The translations under genes were made by a program, and so were the position numbers. Source: Gigaspora rosea (Eukaryota > Glomeromycota > Glomeromycetes > Diversisporales > Gigasporaceae). From it: a stretch of DNA of 64,000 nt. Below, piece after piece: positions 24,000 to 33,203 of this stretch (position 1 is the first letter of the stretch; each line of letters begins with the position of its first letter). The DNA lies in contig QKWP01001215.1 of NCBI GenBank assembly GCA_003550325.1, positions 92,528-156,527 of the forward strand, read 5' to 3'. The notes under the pieces were generated by a model that worked only from the letters and a program-made list of their open reading frames with translations, ran no database searches and had not been told where the DNA came from.

Positions 24000-25942
24000 A
24001 TGTGGAGAGATTTTAAAAGACCGCAAAAATCTGAACCATCTTCAGTTTTAACCATTCGTCGTTTTGTAATCGTTTCATCATCTATAATATTATTAGGATC
24101 AATATTAGCATTATTTTTCAAAATGTTTAAGGAACAACCTATTATTAGTACTACATTTAGTCCTGTTGATGTTTTACCCGCGCCAGGTATACCAAAATTA
24201 TAATATTATAATTATTTTTAAAATAATATTGTCGTATTGAATTGATATATTTTAATGTCAAATCAGTTATATATCTTGGCTTTAAATACAACTTTACCAT
24301 TAATTGTTCTTTATATTACAGTTATGATGGAGGTGAGAATTATTTTATCATATTAACTTACGCGATACATTTATTAATGAGTGTTTTATTTAAAATATTT
24401 AAAAGTGAAAGCCGATAAATGCAATAATTATGTTACAAAAACAGAATTAATTGATGATGATAATTATCCTTTTGCTGCATATTTTTATCCAAAGAAAAAT
24501 TTATCATTACACAAATACGAGGATGTAATTGGGCCATATTTTGTTTTTCTTGATATTAACATCGTGGATCCTAACTTTCCTAAAATAATCAATGATTCTG
24601 CTCAAATATCATCATTTAGGATGATTGCATTTGATTCGAGTAAGCTTTTCTTTTGATATCAAATTGCATTTACTATTGTATTTAACTAATATACTATATG
24701 TTAACACACATTGAAATAGATAATGATTATATTATACAGAATAAGAGTTTTATTTCCCCATCTCATCAAATAACTCCATTTGAAAAATCACTTTATTATA
24801 TGAATAAATATACTTTATCAAGCGGTTATGTGCGTATGCATCTTATTTACTTTATAATGTATAAATTATAAATTAACATTTTTTTCATTAAATTGCTAGA
24901 TATATAAACTTAGTTATAACAAAAATATTAGAACATCTCTCTCCAATAGTATACTAAACTATATTGGAATTCCAGTATCGGAACCACCAAGACCATATAT
25001 TGAATCCATTATACGTTAGAATCTTTATTATTTTAATATGATCATATTTTAAACATTATAAAATATTAATATTATTTACATAAAAAACAGAAGCTGTTCC
25101 AATGAGTTCTTCAAACACGAATAATATAACACTACGTGTTAGTCCAAGTAGTTTTATTGTAGGTGAGGAAGAAGAACAAAGGTATAACTGATTAAAGTAC
25201 AATAATTTTAGTCTTTTCAATTATTTGTTAATGTATTTACTTGACTACATACTGATACACAATATATGCTAATTAAACAGGCATAGCACTGTAAGTATTA
25301 TAATATATCAATATTTGATACTGTATTTTCAAATAACATACATTTATTGTATATATCATTTATTATAAACAGGTTATGGGCATATTTGGAACCGTTGCTG
25401 CTTTTTATAGCGCTTTTTTGTTTTTTTATGTATATCTATTTGGTATATATTACTATTTTGATTATTTTGATTATTTTGATTATTTATATATATATATATA
25501 TTACTTATGTCGGTGTACAAAAAAAAAAAAATCTATTGTATAATTGTTCACTTAAAATTTTTTAGGCGTTGATTCAATAAGACTTTGGGGCATTGTACAC
25601 TCTGGATGTTGTGGAATCAGAATATACAAAGAAAAGACTAAAGCCATAATTGATCAAGATCTAGAATCTATAATAACAAGTGATACAAATTCTTTGAATA
25701 GTAGTCGAGGTTCGCAAGCAAGTATTCAAGATATGCAAACAATTTGTCAAGATTCTCAATCAATTACAAGTAGACTTGAAGAATTGGAAAAATTTAGACT
25801 CTTTATTGAAATGAATGTCATAAAGATCAAACCATGGATAGGTCGTGCTAACAAAGTGAATCATCGAAAAACGAAATTTAGAAGACATGGAGTAAAAAAG
25901 TTCTTCAAGTTGCCTATTCCTGATTATTCGGTCAATTCATAA
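24000..25942 (+). CDS. Two-pass membrane protein, 419 aa, nine exons, function unknown
   Basis: Nine exons join in phase: 24000-24186, 24267-24332, 24406-24639, 24720-24829, 24900-25014, 25091-25181, 25281-25290, 25373-25442, 25566-25942. Each intron has GT and AG ends, and the total is exactly 420 codons including the stop. Exon 7 is only 10 nt. The start is the first ATG after the poly(A) tract; an ATG at 23993 leads quickly to a stop. Residues about 22-42 form a membrane segment after a short basic head, residues 45-270 form a Cys-, Tyr- and Asn-rich domain with several N-X-S/T sites (probably extracytosolic), and residues 273-295 form a second membrane segment. The tail contains SGCCGIRIY, a Ser/Gln-rich linker, a short coiled coil (SRLEELEKFRLFIEM) and a basic end. 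I recognise the overall layout as a lineage-expanded glomeromycete family, but no function is known to me. AATAAA follows at about 25953. Confidence 0.85.
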
Positions 25943-26200
25943 GCATTTTACTAAATAAATAGAATAGAATTGATACGCAAAATTGAATATAATTGAATAG
26001 AAATTGTTATTCTGTTAAAATCTCTAATTGCTTATACCCTTTTGTATCTGGTCCAAAATGGAGAGCTTTTAGAGAAATCTTATTGTATTTTTATATCTAA
26101 CTTTAAATTAGTTTCAACAATTATTTTGTATAAATAAATCATTGTCTCATAAATTTAATTAAACATAAAAAGAATTTGTCGTTTGTACTGACAGATAATA
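25943..26200. other. 3' flank of the membrane-protein gene
   Basis: The likely 3' UTR has AATAAATAG just after the stop and further AATAAATC near 26130. Nothing else is seen. Confidence 0.45.
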
Positions 26201-26205
26201 GTAGA

Positions 26206-26257
26206 GATGGGTTTCATGTGCAGGTTTCGGAATCATGCGCATTTTATCCCATCTAAA
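26206..26257. repeat. Mini-element bounded by TAGAGATGGG / CCCATCTA
   Basis: The inverted ends TAGAGATGGG and CCCATCTA resemble hAT termini, as in the MITE at 46731. No 8-bp TSD was found. A copy of its right half (GCATTTTATCCCATC) lies near 27377. Confidence 0.4.
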
Positions 26258-26416
26258 TTTTATATAAAAAAATTTAAGTACATATAATCAAGCTAGAGGG
26301 CGTAATGTCTGGTGGAATTAAGGAATAGAAATGTAACATATGGGTGGATTTGACGCAAGTAAATCTCCATGTGATAATTCAGTAATTATATATGAAATCA
26401 ATGATTTTTATTGGAT

Positions 26417-26697
26417 GCGCTAAAGCCAGGTGCGTTTATATGTTTTTTGATTATTTAATTAAAATTAGGGTAAGGGTTAGTTAGGGGTTAGGGTTAGGGC
26501 TTGACTTATAAGTAAAATTGTCTTTCCGACATTTTTTATTAATGCTTCTATACAGGTTTAGACACTCGTTTTTTGTCTTTTCGGCATTTTTCACTTTTTT
26601 TCTTTGTTTTTGTCTCGCGGGCTGATCCGTAAAGATCAAATTTTACGATTTGATTGGCTTTATATCACGTGAACTCACCTGGCTTTAGACCCCTTTA
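26417..26697. mobile_element. MITE-like segment with CTAAAGCCAGGTG ends
   Basis: CTAAAGCCAGGTGCG near 26420 faces CACCTGGCTTTAG near 26678-26690. No TSD could be fixed. It contains a TTAGGG-rich tract and the left copy of the duplicated module described next. Confidence 0.5.
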
Positions 26698-27270
26698 CTT
26701 ATTTGTGAGTGGTACAAACCTAAAAAGAAAATTCAATGTAAAAATAAACTAAGTTCGTGAAATTAAAAATTTAGGGTTAGGGTAGGGTTAGGGTCTTAAC
26801 ATTAGAAGCTATAGGGTTAGAGTGATGCCTATTATATGTAAAATTTCATTCCCGTCATTTTTAATTAGTGCACCAAGACTAGAGTCGCAGACATTAGAAC
26901 ATCAATTAACAAAAGGCAGGGGTATAGAGTGACGTATTGACGTCACTACCTCAAGTTTATATGACATAAGAGCGACGTAGTGACGTCACTACCTTATACC
27001 TTTCAAATGTTTGCAGCTATAACCAAGACAGGTTTATACACTCGTTTTCTTGTATTTTCTCTTTTTACAGTTTTTTTGGTGTTTTTCTTCGCTTTGCTCA
27101 CGTGTCGGGCTAATCCGGGATCATCACATTTTACGTTCACCGATTGGCTAATTTCCCTTTTTGGATTTGTATTACTCGCACAAATAAGTGCATGCGCTTT
27201 AGACGACCCCTTATTTAGTAATTTTCAATCAGAATTTAATCACAATATACATCGCATTGATTACGTGTAA
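26462..27270 (+). repeat. Duplicated module: TTAGGG tract plus GGGCTRATCCG segment
   Basis: Two diverged direct copies start at about 26462 and 26766. Each begins with a degenerate TTAGGG run, then TATAWGTAAAATT and CGWCATTTTT. Further on come ACAGGTTTAKACACTCGTTTT (26553 and 27029) and CGGGCTRATCCG followed by CGATTTGATTGGCT or CACCGATTGGCT. The second copy is lengthened by the CRE-bearing hairpin segment at 26920-27000. The core GGACTGATCTGGGATCAA also occurs in the MITE at 42072. Open stretches across it are not genes. Confidence 0.6.
26938..26988. promoter_or_regulatory. Pair of perfect CRE octamers (TGACGTCA)
   Basis: TGACGTCA occurs at 26938-26945 and 26981-26988, each followed by CTACCT, inside a loosely palindromic segment whose ends read GGTATAGAGTGACG and ACCTTATACC. 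TGACGTCA is the binding site of CREB/ATF-type bZIP proteins. No intact gene lies close by, so function is doubtful. Confidence 0.45.
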
Positions 27271-27859
27271 TAAATTGATTGGTCGGTTATTCAAATTCGT
27301 GATTTGTTTATATCAAAAAAATATACATGTAGATCATTTCTTGAATTATCACATTAATGAGTCAAATCCGCTTACGCATTTTATCCCATCATTAGATGAT
27401 AGTAGAACATAATTGTAAACAAAGAAATTTTTTTAATACAGTTCAAATAATCCTTAAATGACTATGATAGAATTTATCCTAATCTTAAATTTTTTTTTTA
27501 AATTTCCCTAGGTTTACCCTAGAGGTCGCGTTTGGCGATCTTTATTTAAGGTCATTGGTCACAGGCCCCCAACATTTTCATTACATATCCTATTTTCTAT
27601 TTTTAATTTCATCCTATGAAGTCTATCCTAACCTACTCCCCCTTCATCCGGTTTTCCTGGCCAAGTCCAGCCAGACCTTCATTCAGTGCGCCCTACCTAG
27701 GGTTGCTGGTGCAGGATGCTTGGTGCACCAATGGTGCAATAAGTTGGGTGGTGCACCTGGTGCACCAGACATTGGTATGGTGCAGTGTGGCGAGCCAATC
27801 AGATTTAACTAGTAATGTAACACAAATCATATATGAAAATTACTATAGGAGGAACGTGG

Positions 27860-28221
27860 TATGCATATAACTTATATAAAACTTTTTTTATACTAAGTTA
27901 ACAACTTGTGTCAATTAATTGAAAGTTGTAGAGCTTATAGAGACCCATCTAATAGTGGTTAGATTATCCAAATTGGCCTAGTAAATGATAATATATCATT
28001 GAAAATTATTGGCTGACTATATAAAATCTCTATGTAAACAAATATTGTTTACATAGAAATTTTACATAGTTGGCCAATTGTTGTTTAACAATAACTCACT
28101 ATCTACTGAGCTAATTTGGATGATCTAACCACTGTTAGATATCTCTCAATAAGCTTTTTGCAACTTTTAATTAATTGATACAAGTTGTTAACTTAGTACA
28201 AAAAAAATTATATAATGCATA
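27860..28221. mobile_element. Foldback MITE nested in the hAT element
   Basis: Arms of about 165 bp with roughly 85% complementarity meet near 28043 (TGTAAACAAATATTGTTTACA). The outer parts share TACTAAGTTAACAACTTGT and ATGCAT. No coding capacity. It could be an insertion or an original palindromic part of the hAT element. Confidence 0.75.
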
Positions 28222-28277
28222 CTATATTCTGTCTATATACTACAAAAAACCAAAATAAAGTTTAATATTCTTTTTAG

Positions 28278-28630
28278 TTAATTGACAATTCGCGATAGAA
28301 GAAGAATTTTAACTGGGGGATTTTTATAATAAAACATAATAGAATATGTTAATACAGGAATCATGATTCCTATAGTATTATAAAATTTTTTGGAATTTTA
28401 ATTGCTTGTAACTTCTTATTTACCTAACTAATTTTACCGATCTAGCTATCATTAGAATCACAAAAACTAACTCTTACAACTTTTATTAGAAGTCCACAAG
28501 ATGTTAACTTAATAAAAAATTAACTTTACATAGTCAGGAATGCTGATTTTTGTATTTTATATGTAATTTATATTAAGTGTTATGTATTTTATTAATACAA
28601 ATTCTCCTTCTTTCGCGAATTGTCAATTAA
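28278..28630. mobile_element. Second nested MITE, 353 bp
   Basis: Inverted ends of 32 bp start TTAATTGACAATTCGCGA, with TTAA at both outer edges. The ends are far more GC-rich than the interior. It lies inside the hAT element, right of the foldback element. Confidence 0.75.
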
Positions 28631-29758
28631 GTATACAATTCTTTTAAGATATGTTTGTTTAACTTTCAATTATATATATTGATCTAATTGTGAGTTAACA
28701 ATTATTTATTAGTCAAAATATTAGGGATTCAGTATTAAGGTTTAGGTTTCTAATTTTGAATTAAATTACTGATGCATTTATTTTTGAAATCAATGATTCT
28801 TAAATTTTATTTATTTTGATTTTAAGCTTATTTATATAATAATAAAGATAATTAATACCTTATGATTGTAAATTTTATTTGAATCTTGATATTTTTTATT
28901 TATATATTTTAAAATATTTTATAGTTTGATAATTACATATTAAAGATATACTATAAATAGTTTTTTAAAAATAAAATAGAATTTTATTTAAGAACTTTTT
29001 AAAAAATTTAAGCAATAGCTTTTGTTTTTATCAATTTATTACAAAGTATTATTTGTAAATACAAATATATCATTAATTTTTATAAAGTTTAGAGATTTTA
29101 TATTTAAATAATTAATAAAATAATTAAAAATAATTAAATATTAATTTAAAATTTTAATTATAAAAATTTACTATTATTTATAATAAAAAAATTTAATTTT
29201 TAATATTAATATTTTTAATATGGTGCACCACTAGGTGCACCTATGCACCAAAAAACTTGATGGTGCACTATCGGTGCACATTAAACTTATATGTGCACCA
29301 GCAACTCTAACCCTACCCGAAGGCTTCATTTAGATTAACTTTAAGGAGTTAGTTTACTTTGCCGATATGCTTAGTAGGTCCATTTTTCGTCTACCCCAGG
29401 TACTCCCTTCTGAGTTTGGATCAGGTCAGGTTTTCCTCGTGGAACTTTTTCTGGTTAGGTGTCATAATACACTTGTTTGTCTTTTTCCTTTTATAGTGGA
29501 CGGTTCTTATGTTTACGACATTTCTTGTCAGATTTTTCCTTTTCTGGATGCTGCATGACCTTGTGGTTATGTCACATATCTCATTGTCGCTGTAGTACCA
29601 TGTCTGGAAACAGAAGATAATCGATGCCTCATTATAGATTTTTAAATATTCGTTTGGTCCTAACACGGTTTTTGTCGTCCACTAGACTCGAACCAGTGAC
29701 TTTGCGAATACGACCCCGGAGCGCGCTATCTGACCCAGGGTCCTAATTTTAAATTTTT

Positions 29759-30489
29759 AAAAAGGAAGTATTTAAAAAAGTTATGCATCACATAACTTAG
29801 TCGATTTACAACTGATAACGCCAAGATCACCTTGTCAAACTCTATTTGTAATAATTTCTGGTGTATTTTATCAAAAACCATTAAGTAGCAGTTAGGACTG
29901 TTTAACTTTATTTGCGAATTGAATGTTGTACTGTATCCTTGTAATGACACGATAGACAAATTTAAAAAAAAATCCTTGATATCGAATAGAAAGCAGATGA
30001 TATACAAACAAAAATTCTTAATTATTTGACACAAATTTAATATGATTTTTCTTTAAAATTCATTTACGTTTTGAGCTTCTCATAAAGAAAGTTAATGGTT
30101 ATCTTTCCAATTATAAAAATTTCAGTTAAACTTGTGGATATTATCAGTATATATCTTGTAAAATTAACACCAAAATGGTCAAGTGAAATTGAAAAATTAT
30201 GAAATTGACAAAGAAATCCAATTGAATTGTTTGTTATAAATTATTTAAATAGATTCTATTTGACTAAGGATGTTAAATAACTATCACTGCCAAATCAGAC
30301 ATATAATAGTCGCTTAAATTTTGAACCATGCAAACTTAAGAATTTCTACTATTTAAATTTCAGGAAAAAAATTATTTACCCTGTCCTATGAAACATCAGT
30401 ACACAGAGTATATATTATCATATTACGAATTGTATGCAGTATACTTGTTTAAAAACAAAGATTAAAAGTGATCATCTATTAGTGTTTGT
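29759..30489. other. AT-rich spacer
   Basis: No gene is seen. The minus-strand open stretch at 29726-30034 runs through the retroposon edge and has no features. Confidence 0.4.
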
Positions 30490-30535
30490 GCATGTGATGC
30501 GCGCTACTCGCATGTGATGCGCGCTACTCGCATGT
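30490..30535. repeat. 20-bp tandem repeat, 2.3 copies
   Basis: GCATGTGATGCGCGCTACTC is present twice without a mismatch (30490-30509, 30510-30529), followed by GCATGT. The unit is unusually GC-rich for this region and contains GCGCGC. Confidence 0.95.
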
Positions 30536-30900
30536 TGATAGATTATACCAACAATTAGGTAGAAACTTATAGGAAACTTTCTTGTGATTGGACAATTTTT
30601 ATACGATTGAATTTATACAGTTTATGGTATTTTTACATATCCAACTTAGTAATTTTTTTTTTAAATGTAACCGTTGTTCACAATACTATTATATAAACAA
30701 AGAAGTAAACATACAATCATATAGACTAAGTTACCTATATCTCACAATCTTCTAGGCCGATTTTTATGTTTCACTACTATTATACCATTATGCATGTAAT
30801 TTTCTTTTCTACAATGTTTGTTATGCCTTCAAGAAAGTTCTGCTTAGTGCGAAATTAGTTTATCCTTGGGAAGCGACAGATTTCAAAAAAAGGCAAAAAT
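30536..30900. other. Spacer
   Basis: No gene or bounded element is seen. Confidence 0.4.
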
Positions 30901-31003
30901 TAGTATTATTTATTTCCTGAGGGAGTAGAAATTATAACAGAGTTTACTGATGTTTATTGGTAAACTTTGTTATAATTCCCCACAGGAAATAAATAATAAT
31001 CCC
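30901..31003. repeat. Hairpin mini-element, about 100 bp
   Basis: AGTATTATTTATTTCCTGAGG on the left is inverted on the right as CCACAGGAAATAAATAATAAT, continued by inner arms TATAACARAGTTTAC around a short loop near 30952. Probably a small MITE. Confidence 0.7.
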
Positions 31004-31039
31004 CAGGAGCTTGACACTAGATATTAATTGGACTACCAT

Positions 31040-31275
31040 ACTATTATTTTTACATGTATTCCATATTTATATTTGTATTGTACTTTTGGGCTTCACTTTA
31101 TTTTTTTTTTTATTTATATCATTTTTATTGTTTTTATCTTTTTATCGCCTTTGCATTTTTACTTCTATGTTTAACTTTTTTCAAACTCTTACTTTCACTT
31201 TGCTCATCTTGTGCCTTTTTTTTAGCTTCATTTACTGTGCTTATTTACTTTGGCTTTTAAAGTTCTTTAGATAAA
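31040..31275 (+). other. Pyrimidine-rich tract
   Basis: The + strand is T/C-rich with overlapping open stretches in two frames that encode only hydrophobic residues. These are composition artefacts. Confidence 0.6.
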
Positions 31276-31850
31276 TGTGAAAAATACAAAAAAGAAAATG
31301 ATTCAAATAAAAATTTAGAGTTAAAAATTTGTGTTTCCTGATGATCAATATGAGACCGGGAATCTTTCGTGGGAAGATTTTCGGTCACAATATAATTATT
31401 ATAAATATAGTTAATCACGTCTAAAAAAGAATGATAAAGGTAGTCATGAGTGACATTTAATGTGACAGGGGATTACATAGTTAACTTATCCCCTCAATTT
31501 ATTATGTTATTTTTTTTTACTGGTTCCCAGTCAGATCATGAATTAAATATGAGAAAATGTTTGATAAGTAGTTTCATATAGTGCTACTACAGATCTGGAC
31601 CAGGCTGTACTTTTATTAAGTTTGAGTTTGGTTTGATCATTGAACCAGACTAACTTTTATGCTTCAAACTTTTAGTTAAGTTTGACTCTGGTTTGGGTCT
31701 GAGTCTAAAACCTGAAACTGTCTGATTGAGTCTAAATATTAATTATATAATTTGGTGCTACACATGTTTACTTGGAGTATGAAGTTAGAATTAATTAATA
31801 AAATAGTATTTTGTATAATTTTATTATATTACTTGAAACTGTACTAATTA
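31276..31850. other. AT-rich spacer
   Basis: Includes TTTGACTCTGGTTTGGGTCTG-like words repeated at 31620-31735, and the left part of an AT-rich repeat that was entered by the retroposon at 31867. Confidence 0.4.
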
Positions 31851-33203
31851 ATTATAACTTTTTGCAAAGGGTGTGGCGACATAGAGAAGCTGTCTGGTTG
31901 TCACCCCCCAAGCGACAGGTCTAGAGTTCAAGTCCCACTGGAGACGAATTGAAAAATAGACCTGTGTTACAGTAACATTTGTTCATCGATCAGTCGGGTA
32001 TATTACCTGTAACCTTGGTACCACTATCTTGAATGGGAGCATCGGCATAGTTGTGTAAGTTACACAGACAAATCCAAGAGACCAGAACAATTGAAACCCA
32101 TTTGGCAAGTCCCGAGTAAGGAGGTAAGGAAGATCTTCCTACGGTACTACAGAAAACCAGAATTTTGACTGAAGACCGAAGAACCGGACAGAAAAAGCCC
32201 TATGGCAAGAGATGACACCAATCTGGCCGCCGGAGTCGTACTGGAGGAAAAGGACCTATGTTATAGAATTAGGTACCAAGGAGAGGGAGTCGGTCAGGCA
32301 CATAAAGCCGGGCCGACCAATCCTTCCGGGCTAACTGGTTTGGTAGTTTGGGAGGGATCGGTAAAAGGTTAGAAGAAGAGTTGGATGTAAGACTGGTGAT
32401 CGGAATGAACCTGCAAGGGCAGACAGAACTTACTGGCGAATGAGAAGTGGAAGCATGGAGGCGTGTACATGTCAAGACCCAACGGAGCTCTGGGCGCACC
32501 CATATGGGAGTCTTAGGACGTTAAGAGGATTTGGGACTACCAATATAGGTATAGCTGGTACAAGTGCATGTAGTGGTGTGAAAGCCAGGTCAGCCGGCCG
32601 CCTCATGATGCCATCCAACTATGCTTGGTACTGGAAGCCTTGGCCAGGACAGCTGGGCACGGCGAAACATGTCTGGATACCTCATCACCATAGCGAGGAG
32701 TACAGTCGTTCGCATATTTCTGAATTCAGAACACTAAATCCTGGGTCCCGAAGTCACAGAAAAATTGGTTAGTTGCGGCAGTATGCAGGCTTGAGATACT
32801 TACCCAATGTGGTAGAAGCAGCTGCATGGCTTGAGATACGAACTCCCAAGAAGTACGCTAGTAGGGAATCTTGAGTGTACCAATTTGGAAGCACAAAGCA
32901 CCCACCTGGAATCACATACACCAAATTGGAAGTGACAATACTAGGGAATGTGGGTAAAGTGGCGGACATGTGAATACTAATCAGCAGCTGGGAAGGGATG
33001 TACAAAAACCAGGCTGGCTATATAAATGGGAATATGGCAGGCTCTGGTAGATTTAGGTCATGGATAAATAGTCCAAGTCTCGGTACTTAAGTAGATAGTA
33101 CAAAGATTGTAAGCAGTAATGTGTAATGATCAATATACATCTAATAAAGTCCAGAGGCATGACCTCATCTTAACAACAAAAAAAAAAATTATAACTTCTT
33201 GCA
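31851..33203 (+). mobile_element. tRNA-headed, poly(A)-tailed retroposon, about 1.32 kb
   Basis: The TSD is ATTATAACTTTTTGCA at 31851-31866 and ATTATAACTTCTTGCA at 33188-33203 (15 of 16 bases). Near its 5' end are an A-box-like TGGCGACATAG (31873-31883) and a B-box-like AGTTCAAGTCC (31925-31935). The 3' end has AATAAAGTCC at 33143 and then a run of about 10 A to 33187. The body is near 50% GC, strikingly above its AT-rich surroundings. Its open stretches lack domain features and I treat it as non-coding. It landed inside an older AT-rich repeat whose two halves flank it. It is far longer than a normal SINE. Confidence 0.8.

Larger units (their letters stand above)
27698..29309. mobile_element. 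Non-autonomous hAT element, 1612 bp, 8-bp TSD
   Basis: Inverted ends TAGGGTTGCTGGTGCA and TAGAGTTGCTGGTGCA are flanked by GCCCTACC (27690-27697) and ACCCTACC (29310-29317), seven of eight bases matching. Both ends carry clusters of the self-complementary word GGTGCACC and relatives (at least five at 27716-27785, and at least five at 29221-29296), as expected of hAT subterminal transposase sites. No transposase reading frame remains. It sits inside the minus-strand retroposon and itself holds two foldback insertions. Confidence 0.85.
27477..29758 (-). mobile_element. tRNA-headed retroposon (long SINE-like), minus strand, interrupted
   Basis: Read on the minus strand, the element starts at 29740 with a tRNA-like head: A box TGGGTCAGATAG (about 29738-29727) and B box GGTTCGAGTCT (29694-29684). 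It ends in a poly(A) that appears as T at 27490-27499. Both sides carry TCCTAATYTTAAATTTTT as an 18-bp TSD (27477-27494 and 29741-29758). Without the hAT insertion at 27698-29309 the element is about 640 bp. Its body has no long intact frame and is GC-richer than its flanks. The tRNA head no longer folds into a proper acceptor stem, so it is not a working tRNA gene. Confidence 0.8.

Noticed and set aside
24311-24332. An 11-nt exon after the AG at 24321 in the membrane-protein gene
   Set aside because: It would put exon 3 out of phase and start it with a stop. Using the AG at 24265-24266 gives a 66-nt exon with a protein-like FKYNFTINCSLYYSYDG segment and keeps phase.
24381-24405. Start of a separate ORF at 24381
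   Set aside because: Those codons are intron 2 of the 24000 gene. The splice acceptor at 24405 gives a consistent frame across nine exons.
26462-26500. Internal telomere or chromosome-fusion point
   Set aside because: TTAGGG runs are short and degenerate and recur at several sites with shared non-telomeric flanks, so mobile-repeat cargo explains them better.
26980-27270. 96-codon hydrophobic open stretch
   Set aside because: It lies inside the second copy of a duplicated repeat module whose first copy has no equivalent frame, and it has no ATG of its own in a convincing context.
27555-27870. Two overlapping open stretches of 84-85 codons
   Set aside because: They cross the boundary of the hAT insertion in the retroposon, so they are chance read-through.
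29684-29740. tRNA gene on the minus strand
   Set aside because: A and B boxes are good, and D- and T-stems can be drawn, but the acceptor ends do not pair and no sound anticodon stem forms. Poly(A) and an 18-bp TSD show it is the head of a retroposon.
32440-32772. 110-codon open stretch
   Set aside because: It lies inside the poly(A)-tailed tRNA-headed retroposon and shows no domain. GC-rich sequence simply has fewer stops.
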